Part shown: piece by piece, positions 31,574 through 40,677 of the stretch
Numbering within the stretch: position 1 is the stretch's first letter
Layout: each line of letters opens with the position of its first letter
The notes under the pieces: generated by a model
Databases searched by the model: none
Told to the model about the DNA's origin: nothing
The model's input: only the letters and a program-made list of their open reading frames with translations
Source of the DNA: Alphaproteobacteria bacterium UBA3773
GTDB lineage: Bacteria; Pseudomonadota; Alphaproteobacteria; RF32; CAG-239
Length of the DNA stretch: 64,000 nt
NCBI GenBank assembly: GCA_002372275.1
Contig: DFFP01000009.1
Coordinates: 1 to 64,000 of the forward strand
Direction: 5' to 3'
Position numbers and translations under genes: made by a program

Positions 31574-32643
31574 ATTTTTTCAAAGTTGATTCGGGGATCA
31601 ACCAGAAAATACGTGATGTCGCTGATAAGTTTTAAGACAAGTCCTAAAAGCGCAAAAATGTAAAGTGTGCCGAAAATAACGGGATAATCGCGAGTCATAA
31701 TGGCTTCATAGCCAAGTAAGCCTATACCATTGAGCGAAAACACAACTTCAATTAACACAGAGCCCGTGAAAAGCATCTTGATTAAAACGGACGGAAAGCC
31801 CGCAATAATAATCAGCATGGCATTTTTGAAAATGTGTTTATATAAAATCGCTTTTTCAGATAAGCCTTTGGCTCTGGCCGTGACCACATACGGTTTTGAA
31901 ATCTCATCTAAAAACGAATTTTTGGTCAGCATCGTCAGGCCCGCAAATCCGCCGATTGAAATTGAAATAACGGGAAGCGTGATATGCCAAAAATAATCTT
32001 TTATTTTAGCAAACAGGGTCAGCGATTCAAAATTATCGGAAGTCAGCCCGCGCAAAGGAAACCATTGAAGATATGTGCCGCCGGCTAAAAAGACAATTAA
32101 AAACACGGCAAACAAAAAGACAGGAATCGCCGAGCCGATTGTTAACACCAGTGTTGTCGTCAGATCAAAATTTGAGCCGTCTTTGAGCGCTTTTTTCACC
32201 CCAAGCGGGATTGAGATAAGGTAAATTAAAAGTGTGGACCAGAGCCCAAGCGAGATTGAAACGGGCAGGCGCTCGCCAATCAGCTCTAAAACGGTTTTAT
32301 CCTGATAATAACTTTTGCCGAAATCAAAGCGCGCATAATCTTTAACCATTTTATAAAAGCGTGTGTACCATGGCTTGTCAAAGCCGAACTGCTTGTTGAG
32401 TTCATCAACTAAATCTTGTGGGACACCGCGTGCGCCTTGGTAGGTAGAGGAAGATTTTGAAGCACCGGCTGAAGGGGTAGATGTAAATTGTGCTTTGCTG
32501 TCGGTGTTCATGCCCTGATATTTGGCTAAAATATATTCAACCGGGCCACCGGGGGCAAATTGGATGATGGCAAAGTTGATAATCAAAATGCCAAGGAGCG
32601 TGACCGGAATGAGAAGAAGTCTTTTGATGATATATGCACGCAT
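31570..32643 (-). CDS. yejB: Oligopeptide/microcin C ABC transporter permease
   Basis: A 357-residue inner-membrane permease with the N-terminal RLLLIPVTLLGILIINFAI helix and QFAPGGP, the YejB-specific long periplasmic loop (STPSAGASKSSSTYQGARG region), and the EAA motif TARAKGLSEKAILYKHIFKNA. Five to six membrane segments. YejB works with YejE, YejF and substrate-binding YejA to import peptides and microcin C. ATG 32643 was preferred to an upstream in-frame ATG because MRAYIIKRLL is the family start. YejE and YejF genes do not follow. Confidence 0.88.
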   Translation of the reverse strand: MRAYIIKRLLLIPVTLLGILIINFAIIQFAPGGPVEYILAKYQGMNTDSKAQFTSTPSAGASKSSSTYQGARGVPQDLVDELNKQFGFDKPWYTRFYKMVKDYARFDFGKSYYQDKTVLELIGERLPVSISLGLWSTLLIYLISIPLGVKKALKDGSNFDLTTTLVLTIGSAIPVFLFAVFLIVFLAGGTYLQWFPLRGLTSDNFESLTLFAKIKDYFWHITLPVISISIGGFAGLTMLTKNSFLDEISKPYVVTARAKGLSEKAILYKHIFKNAMLIIIAGFPSVLIKMLFTGSVLIEVVFSLNGIGLLGYEAIMTRDYPVIFGTLYIFALLGLVLKLISDITYFLVDPRINFEKI

Positions 32644-32645
32644 GA

Positions 32646-34439
32646 TTATTTTTCCTTTTCCCACCAGGTGAGGGGTTGAAAACCGACTTTTTCATTTGTT
32701 TTTGGAATACCGAACTTGTTTTTATAGCCCACTCTGTTGTTTTTCGAATACCACTGAAAAATCAGGTAATACTCGTGAAGAAGAACGCGATCAAGCGCTT
32801 TAACATAAGCCTCATATTCTTCTTTTTGATCGCTTGCGATGATTTTTTCAATCAGGCTGTCGACAACTTCATTTTTAATTCCCATAATGTTATAGCTGCC
32901 CGGGGTATCGGCAGATTGACTGCCATAGAGTTCTTTGAGTTCATTTCCGGGCATGGCGCTTGTTCTGTATGACATAATTGCCATATCATAATCAAAATGG
33001 TCCATACGATTTTTGAAAACGTTGACCTCTAAATTGCGAAAAGTCATCTTCACGCCGATTTTTTTCAAATTATCAATAAACGGGAGCATCACACGCGTAA
33101 ATGTGTGCCCATTGGCCGAGTTGCTCAAAACCTCAACTTCAAAAGGAAGGCCTGTTTGAATGTTTGTCATCACCTCATTTTGAATTTCGTAACCTGCCAG
33201 GCGGAAGAGTTCCACAGCTTTTTTTAAGTTATCTCTGATTTTTTTGGGGCTTGAGTTATCGGGGAGTTCAAAGGGCTCAACAAAAACAGTAGGATCCAGT
33301 TTATCTTGATAATGGCTTAAAATTTCTTTCTCGATTCCTTGAGGAAGCGCAGTGGCTTCCATACCGGTGTTTGTAAAATAACTATATAGTCTTGTGTAGG
33401 TATGATAAAAAAGTTTGTCATTTGCCCAGTCAAAATTAAAAGCTAAATCAAGAGCGCGGCGAATGCGTTTATCTTTGAATTTTTCTTTTCGGGTGTTGAT
33501 GGCAAAAAATTGTAAAACAGCCGGATTGTTATGTTCAAATTCTTGTTTAATTACACGACCGCTTGAAACCTGGTCGTTATTGTAGCCGGTGGCCCAAATT
33601 TTGGCGATATATTCTTCTCTTAAATCAATATTTCCGGAAAATAAGGCTTGTAAGGTCACGGTTGTGTCTTGATAATAATCAATGCGGATTTCATCAAAAT
33701 TGAAAAAACCTTTGCGTGAGGGGAGATCTTTGGCCCAATAATTTTTGTTGCGCTCTAAAATAATGTATTTTCCGGCTTTGAAATCTTTGATTTTATAAGG
33801 CCCAGAACCAAGCGGAATTTGAAGCGACGGTTTGGAAAAATCTCTATTCTCCCAATCTTTTTTCGGAAAAATTTTAAATTCGGTTAAAATCAAAGGAAGC
33901 TCTCTGTTTTTTACCATGGGGTCAAAATAAAAACGAACGATGTGATCTGAAATTTTTTTCACATCTTTAATGTCGGCAAAATAAATTTTATAAATCGGGG
34001 CGCCTTTTTCAAGCAGAATATTAAAACTGAATATTACATCATCTGCCAAAATCGGGCTACCATCTTCAAAAACGGCTTTTTCATTTAAGATAAAATCAAT
34101 ATGGTCTTCTTTTAAATCAAAAGCCTTGGCAATTAACGGGTAGGCAACCGAAATGTCATCAGAAGGTGTTACGGCTAAACTGTCCCATATCAGATTTGCA
34201 ACCGTGCTTGAAGCTGTGCCTTTGAAAATGTAAGGGTTAAAATTATCAAATCCGCCGTATTCAGGCATGACCAGTCTGCCGCCTTTGGGGGCGTTCTCAT
34301 TGACATATGAAAATGATTGAAAATTATCCGGATATTTGGCGGCTCCATATAACGCGAGCTTATAATCTTTGGCCGATAAAACACATGGCTCTAAAAGCAG
34401 GCATAAAACAAATATGAGATACTTAATCTTTCGAAACAT
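32646..34439 (-). CDS. yejA: Extracellular peptide-binding protein of ABC transporter
   Basis: A 597-residue periplasmic protein. A signal peptide runs from MFRKIKYL to CVLSAKD, then LALYGAAKYPDNFQSFSYVN, NAPKGGRLVMPEYGGFDNFNPY, FVFDPMVKNRELPLIL-type segments, and SGPYKIKDFKAGKYI. This is the SBP family 5 pattern of YejA. ATG 34439 is chosen because it gives a proper signal peptide, at the price of a 17-base overlap with the upstream gene. It stops 2 bases before yejB. Confidence 0.87.
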   Translation of the reverse strand: MFRKIKYLIFVLCLLLEPCVLSAKDYKLALYGAAKYPDNFQSFSYVNENAPKGGRLVMPEYGGFDNFNPYIFKGTASSTVANLIWDSLAVTPSDDISVAYPLIAKAFDLKEDHIDFILNEKAVFEDGSPILADDVIFSFNILLEKGAPIYKIYFADIKDVKKISDHIVRFYFDPMVKNRELPLILTEFKIFPKKDWENRDFSKPSLQIPLGSGPYKIKDFKAGKYIILERNKNYWAKDLPSRKGFFNFDEIRIDYYQDTTVTLQALFSGNIDLREEYIAKIWATGYNNDQVSSGRVIKQEFEHNNPAVLQFFAINTRKEKFKDKRIRRALDLAFNFDWANDKLFYHTYTRLYSYFTNTGMEATALPQGIEKEILSHYQDKLDPTVFVEPFELPDNSSPKKIRDNLKKAVELFRLAGYEIQNEVMTNIQTGLPFEVEVLSNSANGHTFTRVMLPFIDNLKKIGVKMTFRNLEVNVFKNRMDHFDYDMAIMSYRTSAMPGNELKELYGSQSADTPGSYNIMGIKNEVVDSLIEKIIASDQKEEYEAYVKALDRVLLHEYYLIFQWYSKNNRVGYKNKFGIPKTNEKVGFQPLTWWEKEK

Positions 34440-35613
34440 CTGTCCAACCGTTAAAAGGATAAGCCAAATTTTCATTATCATCGTCGTTCGGATCGTCTGT
34501 TGTCGGCGTTTCTTCTAAAAAGGCTTTGAGGCTTTTCTCTTGGTGGGATTGTAACTCTTGAGAAGAAAAAGCCTTTTCATCATCAAAGGGTGTTTGCGAA
34601 ATTTGAAGCCGAGGCTCATCTGAATTTTCGATACTTTGGGCGTTTAGATGCGGCTCGTTTTCATTCGTTTCGGCCATACGTTGTTTGAGGGTTGAAAAAA
34701 AAGCATCGTCATCTGTTTCGGGCGAAAAGGTGCTTTTTTGTTTTTCTTTGACAGGACGTTTGGCAAGTGTGGATAATTTTTTAAATACGGAAACCGGTGC
34801 TTCGTCGGTTGGGGCTTTGATGGCACTTATTTCGGCTGAAATTTCAGCTGCCTCTGCCGTTTCGGTTTGTAGAGCAATTTCTTCTTTGTTTTCTTCTTCT
34901 TTTTGAAGAACAGGTGCGGTCAATTCTGAAACAACCGGGGCAAACATGGAATAAACCTTTCCCATCACACCTGTTTCTAAAATGGTGATAAATACGCGCT
35001 CGCGGTCATGTTGCTCAAGCAGATTTGATAAGTTTTGATAGCGCGAGCAAAACTCCAAAAGTGTTCCCTTAAAAACAGGGTCGCGTCCGGCTTTGTCTTT
35101 GAGATAGGTTTCAAAATTTTCGCGTGAATTGGCATTTTCGATAAAAGCTTTGGCAATACTCCAACGTTCGCCGTTTTTAACACGTTTCCACAGTTCGTCG
35201 ATTTTAAGGGATGACGCTGTGTTTGAACGCTGAGCAATGTCGGCCAAAATTTCGTTCATATCGGCCACAAAAACATCAAATTTGCTCACAACAAATCCGT
35301 CTTTAATTTCGTGCTCGGCATCTAACATCACACGAACCACTAAATCGGTGTAATCTTGATTTTTTTTCATTTGAGCAAAAAGTTGTTCGAGGCGCTTATT
35401 TGTTTCTTTGCTCTTAAAGTATTGATTGATGCTTGTAAAAATCTGCCACATCAGCCAAATCGGAAGCACAACAAGCCCTGCATAAAGCGCAAGTGTATAT
35501 GCATCGACAGATGTGACATCAACCATGGAAAAACGATTGTGAATAAATATTCCGACATAAATCAGCCACAAAAGTGACGAAAACATGGAAGCAAAAAATA
35601 AAAATGTGAGCAA
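34423..35613 (-). CDS. Hypothetical membrane-anchored protein
   Basis: A 396-residue protein with TTG start and GGAG at 7-base spacing. Two transmembrane segments (about 1-20 and 42-60) are followed by a helical cytoplasmic domain (residues 75-240). A long acidic, low-complexity tail follows, rich in E, A, S and D (TETAEAAEISAEISAIKAP), ending NGWTDVSKD. No family recognised. Its 3' end overlaps yejA, but the TM topology gives no link to transport. Confidence 0.68.
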   Translation of the reverse strand: MLTFLFFASMFSSLLWLIYVGIFIHNRFSMVDVTSVDAYTLALYAGLVVLPIWLMWQIFTSINQYFKSKETNKRLEQLFAQMKKNQDYTDLVVRVMLDAEHEIKDGFVVSKFDVFVADMNEILADIAQRSNTASSLKIDELWKRVKNGERWSIAKAFIENANSRENFETYLKDKAGRDPVFKGTLLEFCSRYQNLSNLLEQHDRERVFITILETGVMGKVYSMFAPVVSELTAPVLQKEEENKEEIALQTETAEAAEISAEISAIKAPTDEAPVSVFKKLSTLAKRPVKEKQKSTFSPETDDDAFFSTLKQRMAETNENEPHLNAQSIENSDEPRLQISQTPFDDEKAFSSQELQSHQEKSLKAFLEETPTTDDPNDDDNENLAYPFNGWTDVSKD

Positions 35614-35781
35614 GGAATGTCTCCAAAAAAATCAAGATATAAACACCGATATGCTACATAATTTTATGTTTGTTTTCAACTTCGAGAATAAAAAAATCAA
35701 CAGATAAGAAAATAAAACTGTTTTTTTCTTTTAAATGATGGTATGAAAAAAAGAACTTTGATAATTTAAAAAGGCAGATTT

Positions 35782-36780
35782 ATGGCTGAAGAAATCTCTA
35801 ATGTGGTTCTTGATTTTGAACAAGAAATTGTGACGGTTGAAGAAAAAATCGCACATCTTGAAGAACTTTCAAAAACAGAAGATATTGATGTTGCAAAAGA
35901 AATTAAGCGCTTAAAAACAAAGTTGAACCGCTTGCTCGGTGAAGTTTATCAGAACTTAACACCTTGGCAAAAAGCGCAAATTGCACGTCACCCGAATCGT
36001 CCGCATACGCTTGATTATATTGAGGCTTTGATTGAAGATTTTGTGCCGCTTGCAGGTGACAGATGTTTTGCAGATGACGAGGCGATGATTGCCGGAATCG
36101 GAAAATTTGAGGGTATATCTGTTGTCGTTATCGGGCAAGAAAAAGGCTTTGATATGGCAACGCGTATGAAGCACAATTTCGGAATGGCCAGACCGGAAGG
36201 TTATCGAAAAGCACAAAGGTTGATGGATTTGGCCTCTCGTATGAATTTGCCTATTTTAACCTTTGTGGATACGGCAGGTGCGTATCCGGGGGTAGATGCC
36301 GAAGAAAGAGGACAGGCTGAAGCTATTGCCAAAACAATTGAAAAAAGTTTTCAAATTAAAACGCCGATTATTTCGACAATTATCGGTGAGGGCGGTTCCG
36401 GCGGGGCAATTGCCATTGCAACGGCAAATGTGGTTTTAATGCTCGAAAATTCAATTTATTCGGTGATTTCGCCTGAAGGATGTGCCTCTATTTTATGGCG
36501 TTCGGTGGATAAAGTCCAAGAAGCAACCGAAGCCCTCAAATTAACGGCAAATGACTTGAAAAAACTTAAAGTCATTGATGAAATTATTGCAGAACCCATC
36601 GGTGGGGCGCATCGAAATAGAAAAGCCGTGTTTGACAATTTAAGAGAAGCCATACGAAAGTATTTGAAAGAATTGCTTGCATTAACGCCTGCTGATTTAA
36701 AGAAAAAACGCAGCGAAAAATTTTTGGAAATGACGCGTAACTTAAAACCAGCCACACCAACCCAGAAGAAAAAGAAATAG
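35782..36780 (+). CDS. accA: Acetyl-CoA carboxylase carboxyltransferase subunit alpha
   Basis: A 332-residue subunit of the carboxyltransferase that makes malonyl-CoA for fatty acid synthesis. It shows LDFEQEIVTVEEKIAHLEEL at the N-terminus, TPWQKAQIARHPNRPHTLDY, FVDTAGAYPGVDAEERGQAE and GEGGSGGAIAIATANVVLML, all canonical. A slightly longer, basic Lys-rich C-terminus (PTQKKKK) is the only variation. It is alone on the plus strand; accD is not nearby. Confidence 0.97.
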   Translation: MAEEISNVVLDFEQEIVTVEEKIAHLEELSKTEDIDVAKEIKRLKTKLNRLLGEVYQNLTPWQKAQIARHPNRPHTLDYIEALIEDFVPLAGDRCFADDEAMIAGIGKFEGISVVVIGQEKGFDMATRMKHNFGMARPEGYRKAQRLMDLASRMNLPILTFVDTAGAYPGVDAEERGQAEAIAKTIEKSFQIKTPIISTIIGEGGSGGAIAIATANVVLMLENSIYSVISPEGCASILWRSVDKVQEATEALKLTANDLKKLKVIDEIIAEPIGGAHRNRKAVFDNLREAIRKYLKELLALTPADLKKKRSEKFLEMTRNLKPATPTQKKKK

Positions 36781-36783
36781 GCT

Positions 36784-37641
36784 TTAACGATATTTTATCG
36801 AAAATGTGTTTTTACCTTCGGTGACGGCCGTTGCTTCATCAACACGATAGATGCGGCGTTTGGATCCATCGGCCATGAATGAACCTAAGAAATTTCCGTC
36901 TCCATCATATTTTTTATAGTCACCATTTGCTAAATACTTGTAGGAATAAGTCTTTTTGCCGTTTTCATCCCATATTTCTATTGGATTTCCGTTATTATCA
37001 TACCCAATATAATATTCATAAGTTACGTTAGTATTTCTGTTCTTTATCATGCTTTGACATTTTTGTATATCACCGCGACATTTGACTTGAATATGTTCAG
37101 GAAAACCCCAATTATTAGAATCATTACCATTAATAAAACGTTCTATCGTATAATTCATATTATCAGATGCGGTTATAATTAATGTATGGGAGTTCGTCAT
37201 TCCTAAAGGCATATATACTGTTTGTTCAGAAGTATTAGGAGAAACTTCAATGGTTCCGAAATTATTATCCCAAATTACAGGCAAATAGTTGCCCCACGTG
37301 GTGTGAACAAAGGTACTTGGAATTTTGAGTATACCATCACTGGTTCCCCAACCCATAGTAAATCCAACTGTAGCTCCCGTAATTCCTTCATTAATAATGA
37401 GATTTTTTACCAGCATTCCTTTTTTTTGCATATATTCAAAAAAATCGTAACCTCCACCTCCGTTCGCTCGTGCTCCTGTTATATCACCGGTGCCGGAAAA
37501 GGTCATAGTATAAGTTTCCGAATCATATTCATAAGTGCAAGTCCCGTGACATTCTGATCCGGTATATTTTTCTGCCCATGTATTTGCTGTCAATATGCTG
37601 TAACATAAAGAACATGATGCCAATAAAATAAACTTTTTCAT
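36784..37641 (-). CDS. Exported BspA-like protein
   Basis: A 285-residue protein with signal peptide (cleavage near ANTWA). The mature part starts with GSECHGTCTYEYDSETYTM, then FSGTGDITGA, LIINEGITGATVGF and GILKIPSTF repeats of BspA type, CRGDIQKCQSM, a YD-like stretch (GYDNNGNPIEIWDENGKKTY) and the tail KRRIYRVDEATAV..NTFSIKYR. It is a paralogue of the prophage cargo gene at 24286-25008. It is preceded by structured leader copy B. Probably secreted; function unknown. Confidence 0.75.
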   Translation of the reverse strand: MKKFILLASCSLCYSILTANTWAEKYTGSECHGTCTYEYDSETYTMTFSGTGDITGARANGGGGYDFFEYMQKKGMLVKNLIINEGITGATVGFTMGWGTSDGILKIPSTFVHTTWGNYLPVIWDNNFGTIEVSPNTSEQTVYMPLGMTNSHTLIITASDNMNYTIERFINGNDSNNWGFPEHIQVKCRGDIQKCQSMIKNRNTNVTYEYYIGYDNNGNPIEIWDENGKKTYSYKYLANGDYKKYDGDGNFLGSFMADGSKRRIYRVDEATAVTEGKNTFSIKYR

Positions 37642-37664
37642 GAGTGTTCTCCTTATATTTTTCT

Positions 37665-37692
37665 GAGATTCCGAAACAAGTTCGGAATGACA
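37665..37692. repeat. Dispersed palindromic repeat (family A)
   Basis: GAGATTCCGAAACAAGTTCG, then GAATGACA. It is the same as 3628-3655 and is placed between leader B's terminator and the BspA-like gene. Confidence 0.82.
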
Positions 37693-37699
37693 ATAGAGT

Positions 37700-37932
37700 T
37701 AAAAAAACCGCCCAATCAGGCGGTCGGAGAGTTGAACAATCATGTTAGGTGAAATGACTCTTTTGGCCTTTAGGAATACCTTGTACATTCGCCAAAAGCT
37801 CCCCGACCAACTGGATATCGGGGATAAATATGCATTCCTTTTAAAAATAAAAAGGACAGCACATATTGCAGTGTTATCCGGCACTGCACCTAACAAAGAG
37901 CTGTTCAAAGCTCCGCGCCTTATTTCAGGCAC
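37700..37932 (-). promoter_or_regulatory. Structured leader RNA with pseudoknot and terminator (copy B)
   Basis: On the minus strand: P1 GTGCCT/AGGCGC (37915-37932, one G-U); P2 GAGC/GCTC (37898-37901, 37910-37913) with an 8-base loop; P3 GTTAGGTG (from 37894-37887) with CACCTAAC (37744-37751), 8 bp perfect. The P2 loop (37902-37908) is complementary over 7 bases to 37732-37738. A terminator CCGCC/GGCGG with seven U (37701-37723) follows. The interior has several hairpins. It sits 60 bases upstream of the BspA-like gene, the same arrangement as copies A and C. Confidence 0.75.
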
Positions 37933-37988
37933 TTGATATATTTCTATACCATGTCATCATATTAACATTTTTTATAAAAAATGTAAAG

Positions 37989-38025
37989 AAAAAAACCGTC
38001 TTGTGTGTGGCAAGGCGGTTTTTTT
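37989..38025 (-). terminator. Terminator of cold-shock gene
   Basis: Stem AAACCGCCTTGCC/.GGTTT-type (CCGTCTTGTGTGTGGCAAGGCGG) with U runs, 12 bases past the csp stop. Confidence 0.85.
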
Positions 38026-38037
38026 AGTTTTAAGAGG

Positions 38038-38241
38038 TTATAAAATTTCGATATTTCCGGCAGCAATACGTCCGCGGTCATCATATGGTTCATAACTGAC
38101 GCGTTGGCCGTCAATTAAGCGTCTTAAACCCTTTTCTTCAAGTTTTGTGATATGCACAAAAATGTCTTTGCCTCCTTTTTCAGGTTCAATAAAACCATAT
38201 CCTTTGCGCGTATTAAACCATTTTACAGTTCCGGTCGTCAT
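38038..38241 (-). CDS. Cold-shock protein (CspA family)
   Basis: A 67-residue single cold-shock domain RNA chaperone. RNP1 is KGYGFIEPE and RNP2 is DIFVHIT; GTVKWFN opens the protein. It melts RNA secondary structure in the cytoplasm. ATG 38241 with AAGGAA is preferred to the in-frame ATG at 38256 because the domain begins immediately. The 5' region (38242-38345) is 100 bases long, as usual for regulated csp messages, but no clear element was recognised. Confidence 0.95.
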   Translation of the reverse strand: MTTGTVKWFNTRKGYGFIEPEKGGKDIFVHITKLEEKGLRRLIDGQRVSYEPYDDRGRIAAGNIEIL

Positions 38242-38370
38242 CAATGTTCCTTTCATTTAAGTTGAAGTTGATTTAAGTTTGCGGATAACCGCTCTTTCGT
38301 CACGGTTTAAATATATATCCGCTTTCATAAAAATCAACTAAAAAGTTTAATGATATAAAATAGTATATTA

Positions 38371-38685
38371 TTAGTTGTGTATAACTTCAGAAAAGTTGTA
38401 TATTTGAGTGAGTTTTTCAATATATGCGCGCCGTGAGGCTTTGAGGTGCTTTTGATAAAATGTTTCTTTCAAGATTTTTAAAATGGGCTCTTTTTCGTTT
38501 GTTTTATGTGCCGCGATGGCGCATAAATAATAAACGGCAGCTTCAAAAACGGCATCTTGCGGACTTTTAAGATCGCGTGCGATGAGAAGATAAGTCGGGG
38601 TATACCCAGACTGATTTTGTTCAACTTGAACAGTGGATTGTTGTTCTTTTAGAAAACAGATTTTTTTTATAAAATTTTCAAACAT
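38371..38685 (-). CDS. Hypothetical protein
   Basis: A 104-residue soluble protein, probably helical (SPQDAVFEAAVYYLCAIAAHKT, RRAYIEKLTQIYNF). No family recognised. A promoter or terminator could not be assigned. It may belong with the upstream or downstream genes only by proximity. Confidence 0.6.
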   Translation of the reverse strand: MFENFIKKICFLKEQQSTVQVEQNQSGYTPTYLLIARDLKSPQDAVFEAAVYYLCAIAAHKTNEKEPILKILKETFYQKHLKASRRAYIEKLTQIYNFSEVIHN

Positions 38686-38808
38686 GGAACCTCTCTTGTT
38701 TTGATTTAATTTAATATTCTAAAATTTGTTTGACAAGAAAAAAACTTGATATTCAGTCGAATTTATGCAATTATAAATTATGTACTTATATGGTGAAAGA
38801 AAATAAAT

Positions 38809-40173
38809 ATGGTGAAAAATGTAGATGATTATGTTAAGCGTTTTCAAAAATATATACCTGATAAATTTGAGGGTGATCGCGCTGAGCTTTTAATGGAATC
38901 AAGTTATGTCAAAGAAGATTACATTGCAGATCAAAAGTTAAAGATAAAACAAGAATTATCGGCATATGGTATTACAAGCGGGCAAGAACAGGGTGTGCCG
39001 GAATATAGCAACAGTAAAGCCAAATTTGTTTGGGAATCATTGAAGGTGAGGGATGTCATAAATTCTAATCAAGATGTTATTGAATATATGATGAATAATA
39101 AGTACTGGCGATCAGTTGCTGCTCATTCTATTGCGGCGACCGGCTTAAGAGATGGGTATAGACATCCTCTTGATATTATAAAGCAAGTCGGATCAAATTT
39201 ATGGCATCAAAATGGATTTAAGGAAGATAAGCGTATCAAGGCAGATAAAATTTATGATCAAGCCCGTTACGATGAAAAGTATTTGATTGATTATGAAAAT
39301 ACTGTTCGCTTGATGGATTATTACAATTTTTATAACGGTATTCCTCAAGAATTTAATACTTTAGATGTAAGTGCTTGGCGACCGCAGAATATTGCTCCAG
39401 ACAATGATAAAGCGGATTTTTATAAAGATAACAATATCAGTTCTACATTAAAAGAAAATTTATCAACAGTTTTGCTGAAATGTAAGGAAACTATGGAGAA
39501 TCAGCCGCTTGATGCAAATAAAAACGAAGAAAAAGTTGTTAAAGGCCTTGCAACAGATATTATTGCCGAAGCATTATATTCTCAAAAATATAACGGAGCG
39601 ACAGGTTGGGATTTATATACAAAATTAAATGAGCATGAGTTAAACACCGTTGGCGATCAACTCGGTCATTATTCTTTAAGCATCGGTCGTGATGAAAGAG
39701 GTTGTTATCTTTCATATTATGATAACTGGAACCTCTCATTTGATGAGGCATGCACAGGTCAAAGAGTGTCGGAAGATAAAAACTTAGAGTGGGGCACACC
39801 GATGGAAATTTATGATCGAATTTATTTTGATCCGAAGACTTTACAGCCAATTGATGTCAGATCTCCGTTAGATATTGCCGAAGAAAGACATGAAAAAATA
39901 CTTGCAGCATTAATTGAGTATGACAAAAAGTATAGAAATGATATTAATTATGCGATGGAAAAGGAAAGCACGACATTAGCAGTCGATACGCCAGACAGAA
40001 TGAAATTGGATATGGCCAGATATCAACAATTTATTGATACAAGAACAGATTATCTTGAGGCGAATCTGTCTGAACTTAAACAAGAAAATTTAACAACAAA
40101 TGAGCGAACAGAAGAACATGCTGCGGCTTCAACGCCCGATGCTCGGACTTTTAAGCAATATTCCGGTCGATAA
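38809..40173 (+). CDS. Hypothetical large soluble protein
   Basis: A 454-residue protein without signal peptide or membrane segment, not matched to a family. Features: helical N-terminus (VDDYVKRFQKYIPDKFEGDRAELLME), a middle with LGHYSLSIGRDERGCYLSYYDNWNLSFD, and a charged Thr/Ala-rich tail. It could be a secreted effector without a classical signal or a structural protein. It precedes tRNA-Gln and is probably its own transcription unit. Confidence 0.65.
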   Translation: MVKNVDDYVKRFQKYIPDKFEGDRAELLMESSYVKEDYIADQKLKIKQELSAYGITSGQEQGVPEYSNSKAKFVWESLKVRDVINSNQDVIEYMMNNKYWRSVAAHSIAATGLRDGYRHPLDIIKQVGSNLWHQNGFKEDKRIKADKIYDQARYDEKYLIDYENTVRLMDYYNFYNGIPQEFNTLDVSAWRPQNIAPDNDKADFYKDNNISSTLKENLSTVLLKCKETMENQPLDANKNEEKVVKGLATDIIAEALYSQKYNGATGWDLYTKLNEHELNTVGDQLGHYSLSIGRDERGCYLSYYDNWNLSFDEACTGQRVSEDKNLEWGTPMEIYDRIYFDPKTLQPIDVRSPLDIAEERHEKILAALIEYDKKYRNDINYAMEKESTTLAVDTPDRMKLDMARYQQFIDTRTDYLEANLSELKQENLTTNERTEEHAAASTPDARTFKQYSGR

Positions 40174-40269
40174 AGACAACAAAAAGGATCAAACACATCA
40201 GGTTTTGAGGAGAAAAAAGATTTGACTTTGAGTAAAAAAAAGCGTATATACTTGAGCGAGTTCGTTTGA

Positions 40270-40343
40270 TGCTTCATCGTCTAATGGTAGGACAGCGGAT
40301 TCTGACTCCGTCAATATTGGTTCGAGTCCAGTTGAAGCAGCCA
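40270..40343 (+). tRNA. tRNA-Gln (anticodon CTG)
   Basis: Acceptor TGCTTCA (40270-40276) pairs with TGAAGCA (40333-40339). The D arm is TCTAATGGTAGGA, the anticodon stem GCGGA/TCCGT encloses loop TTCTGAC (anticodon CTG), and the T arm TGGTTCGAGTCCA precedes the acceptor. Discriminator G and an encoded CCA (40341-40343) are present. It decodes CAG. Confidence 0.94.
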
Positions 40344-40408
40344 ATAAAAAAAAGCACCCTTGCGGTGCTTTTTTTGTTGGCTATTTCAATATGGGTGAAG
40401 AACCAATG
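40325..40408. repeat. tRNA-Gln 3' end and terminator block, proximal copy
   Basis: AGTCCAGTTGAAGCAG (40325-40340), an AGCACC..GGTGCT hairpin with T run (40346-40375) and the sequence TTGGCTATTTCAATATGGGT to 40408 are repeated at 40496-40579. The hairpin serves as tRNA terminator. Confidence 0.85.
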
Positions 40409-40495
40409 GTTCGGAGCGGATAGTAGGTGAAAACAAGCTTAAAAAGCGCCGTTTGAACCTTACGACGCGAGGAGGACCCGCTTGCGGGAGTACCC

Positions 40496-40579
40496 AGTCC
40501 AGTTGAAGCAGAGGGTAAAAAAAGCACCCTTTGAGGTGCTTTTTTTGTTGGCTATTTCAATATGGGTGAAGAACCAATA
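40496..40579. repeat. Duplicated tRNA-Gln 3' end and terminator block, distal copy
   Basis: This is a second copy of 40325-40408, offset 171-172 bases, but without the 5' three quarters of the tRNA. The 87 bases between copies carry a CCCGC/GCGGG hairpin right before the tRNA fragment and no gene. The arrangement matches the one at tRNA-Gly. Confidence 0.85.
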
Positions 40580-40603
40580 GGTTTGAATTTCAGAGAAAAA
40601 AAC

Positions 40604-40631
40604 TTGACAGAAAAACAAAAGAAAGTAAAAT
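40604..40631 (+). promoter_or_regulatory. Promoter for ELM1-like gene
   Basis: TTGACA (40604-40609), a 16-base spacer and TAAAAT (40626-40631), 47 bases upstream of the ATG. Confidence 0.62.
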
Positions 40632-40677
40632 AAAGTGAAATAAAGGTTCAGAAAAAGGTACATAAAGGGCTCTTAGC

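Noticed and set aside
37699..37932. 77-codon frame across leader B
   Set aside because: Coincides exactly with a pseudoknotted, terminator-bearing RNA whose copies elsewhere are non-coding; codons are not conserved in the other copies.
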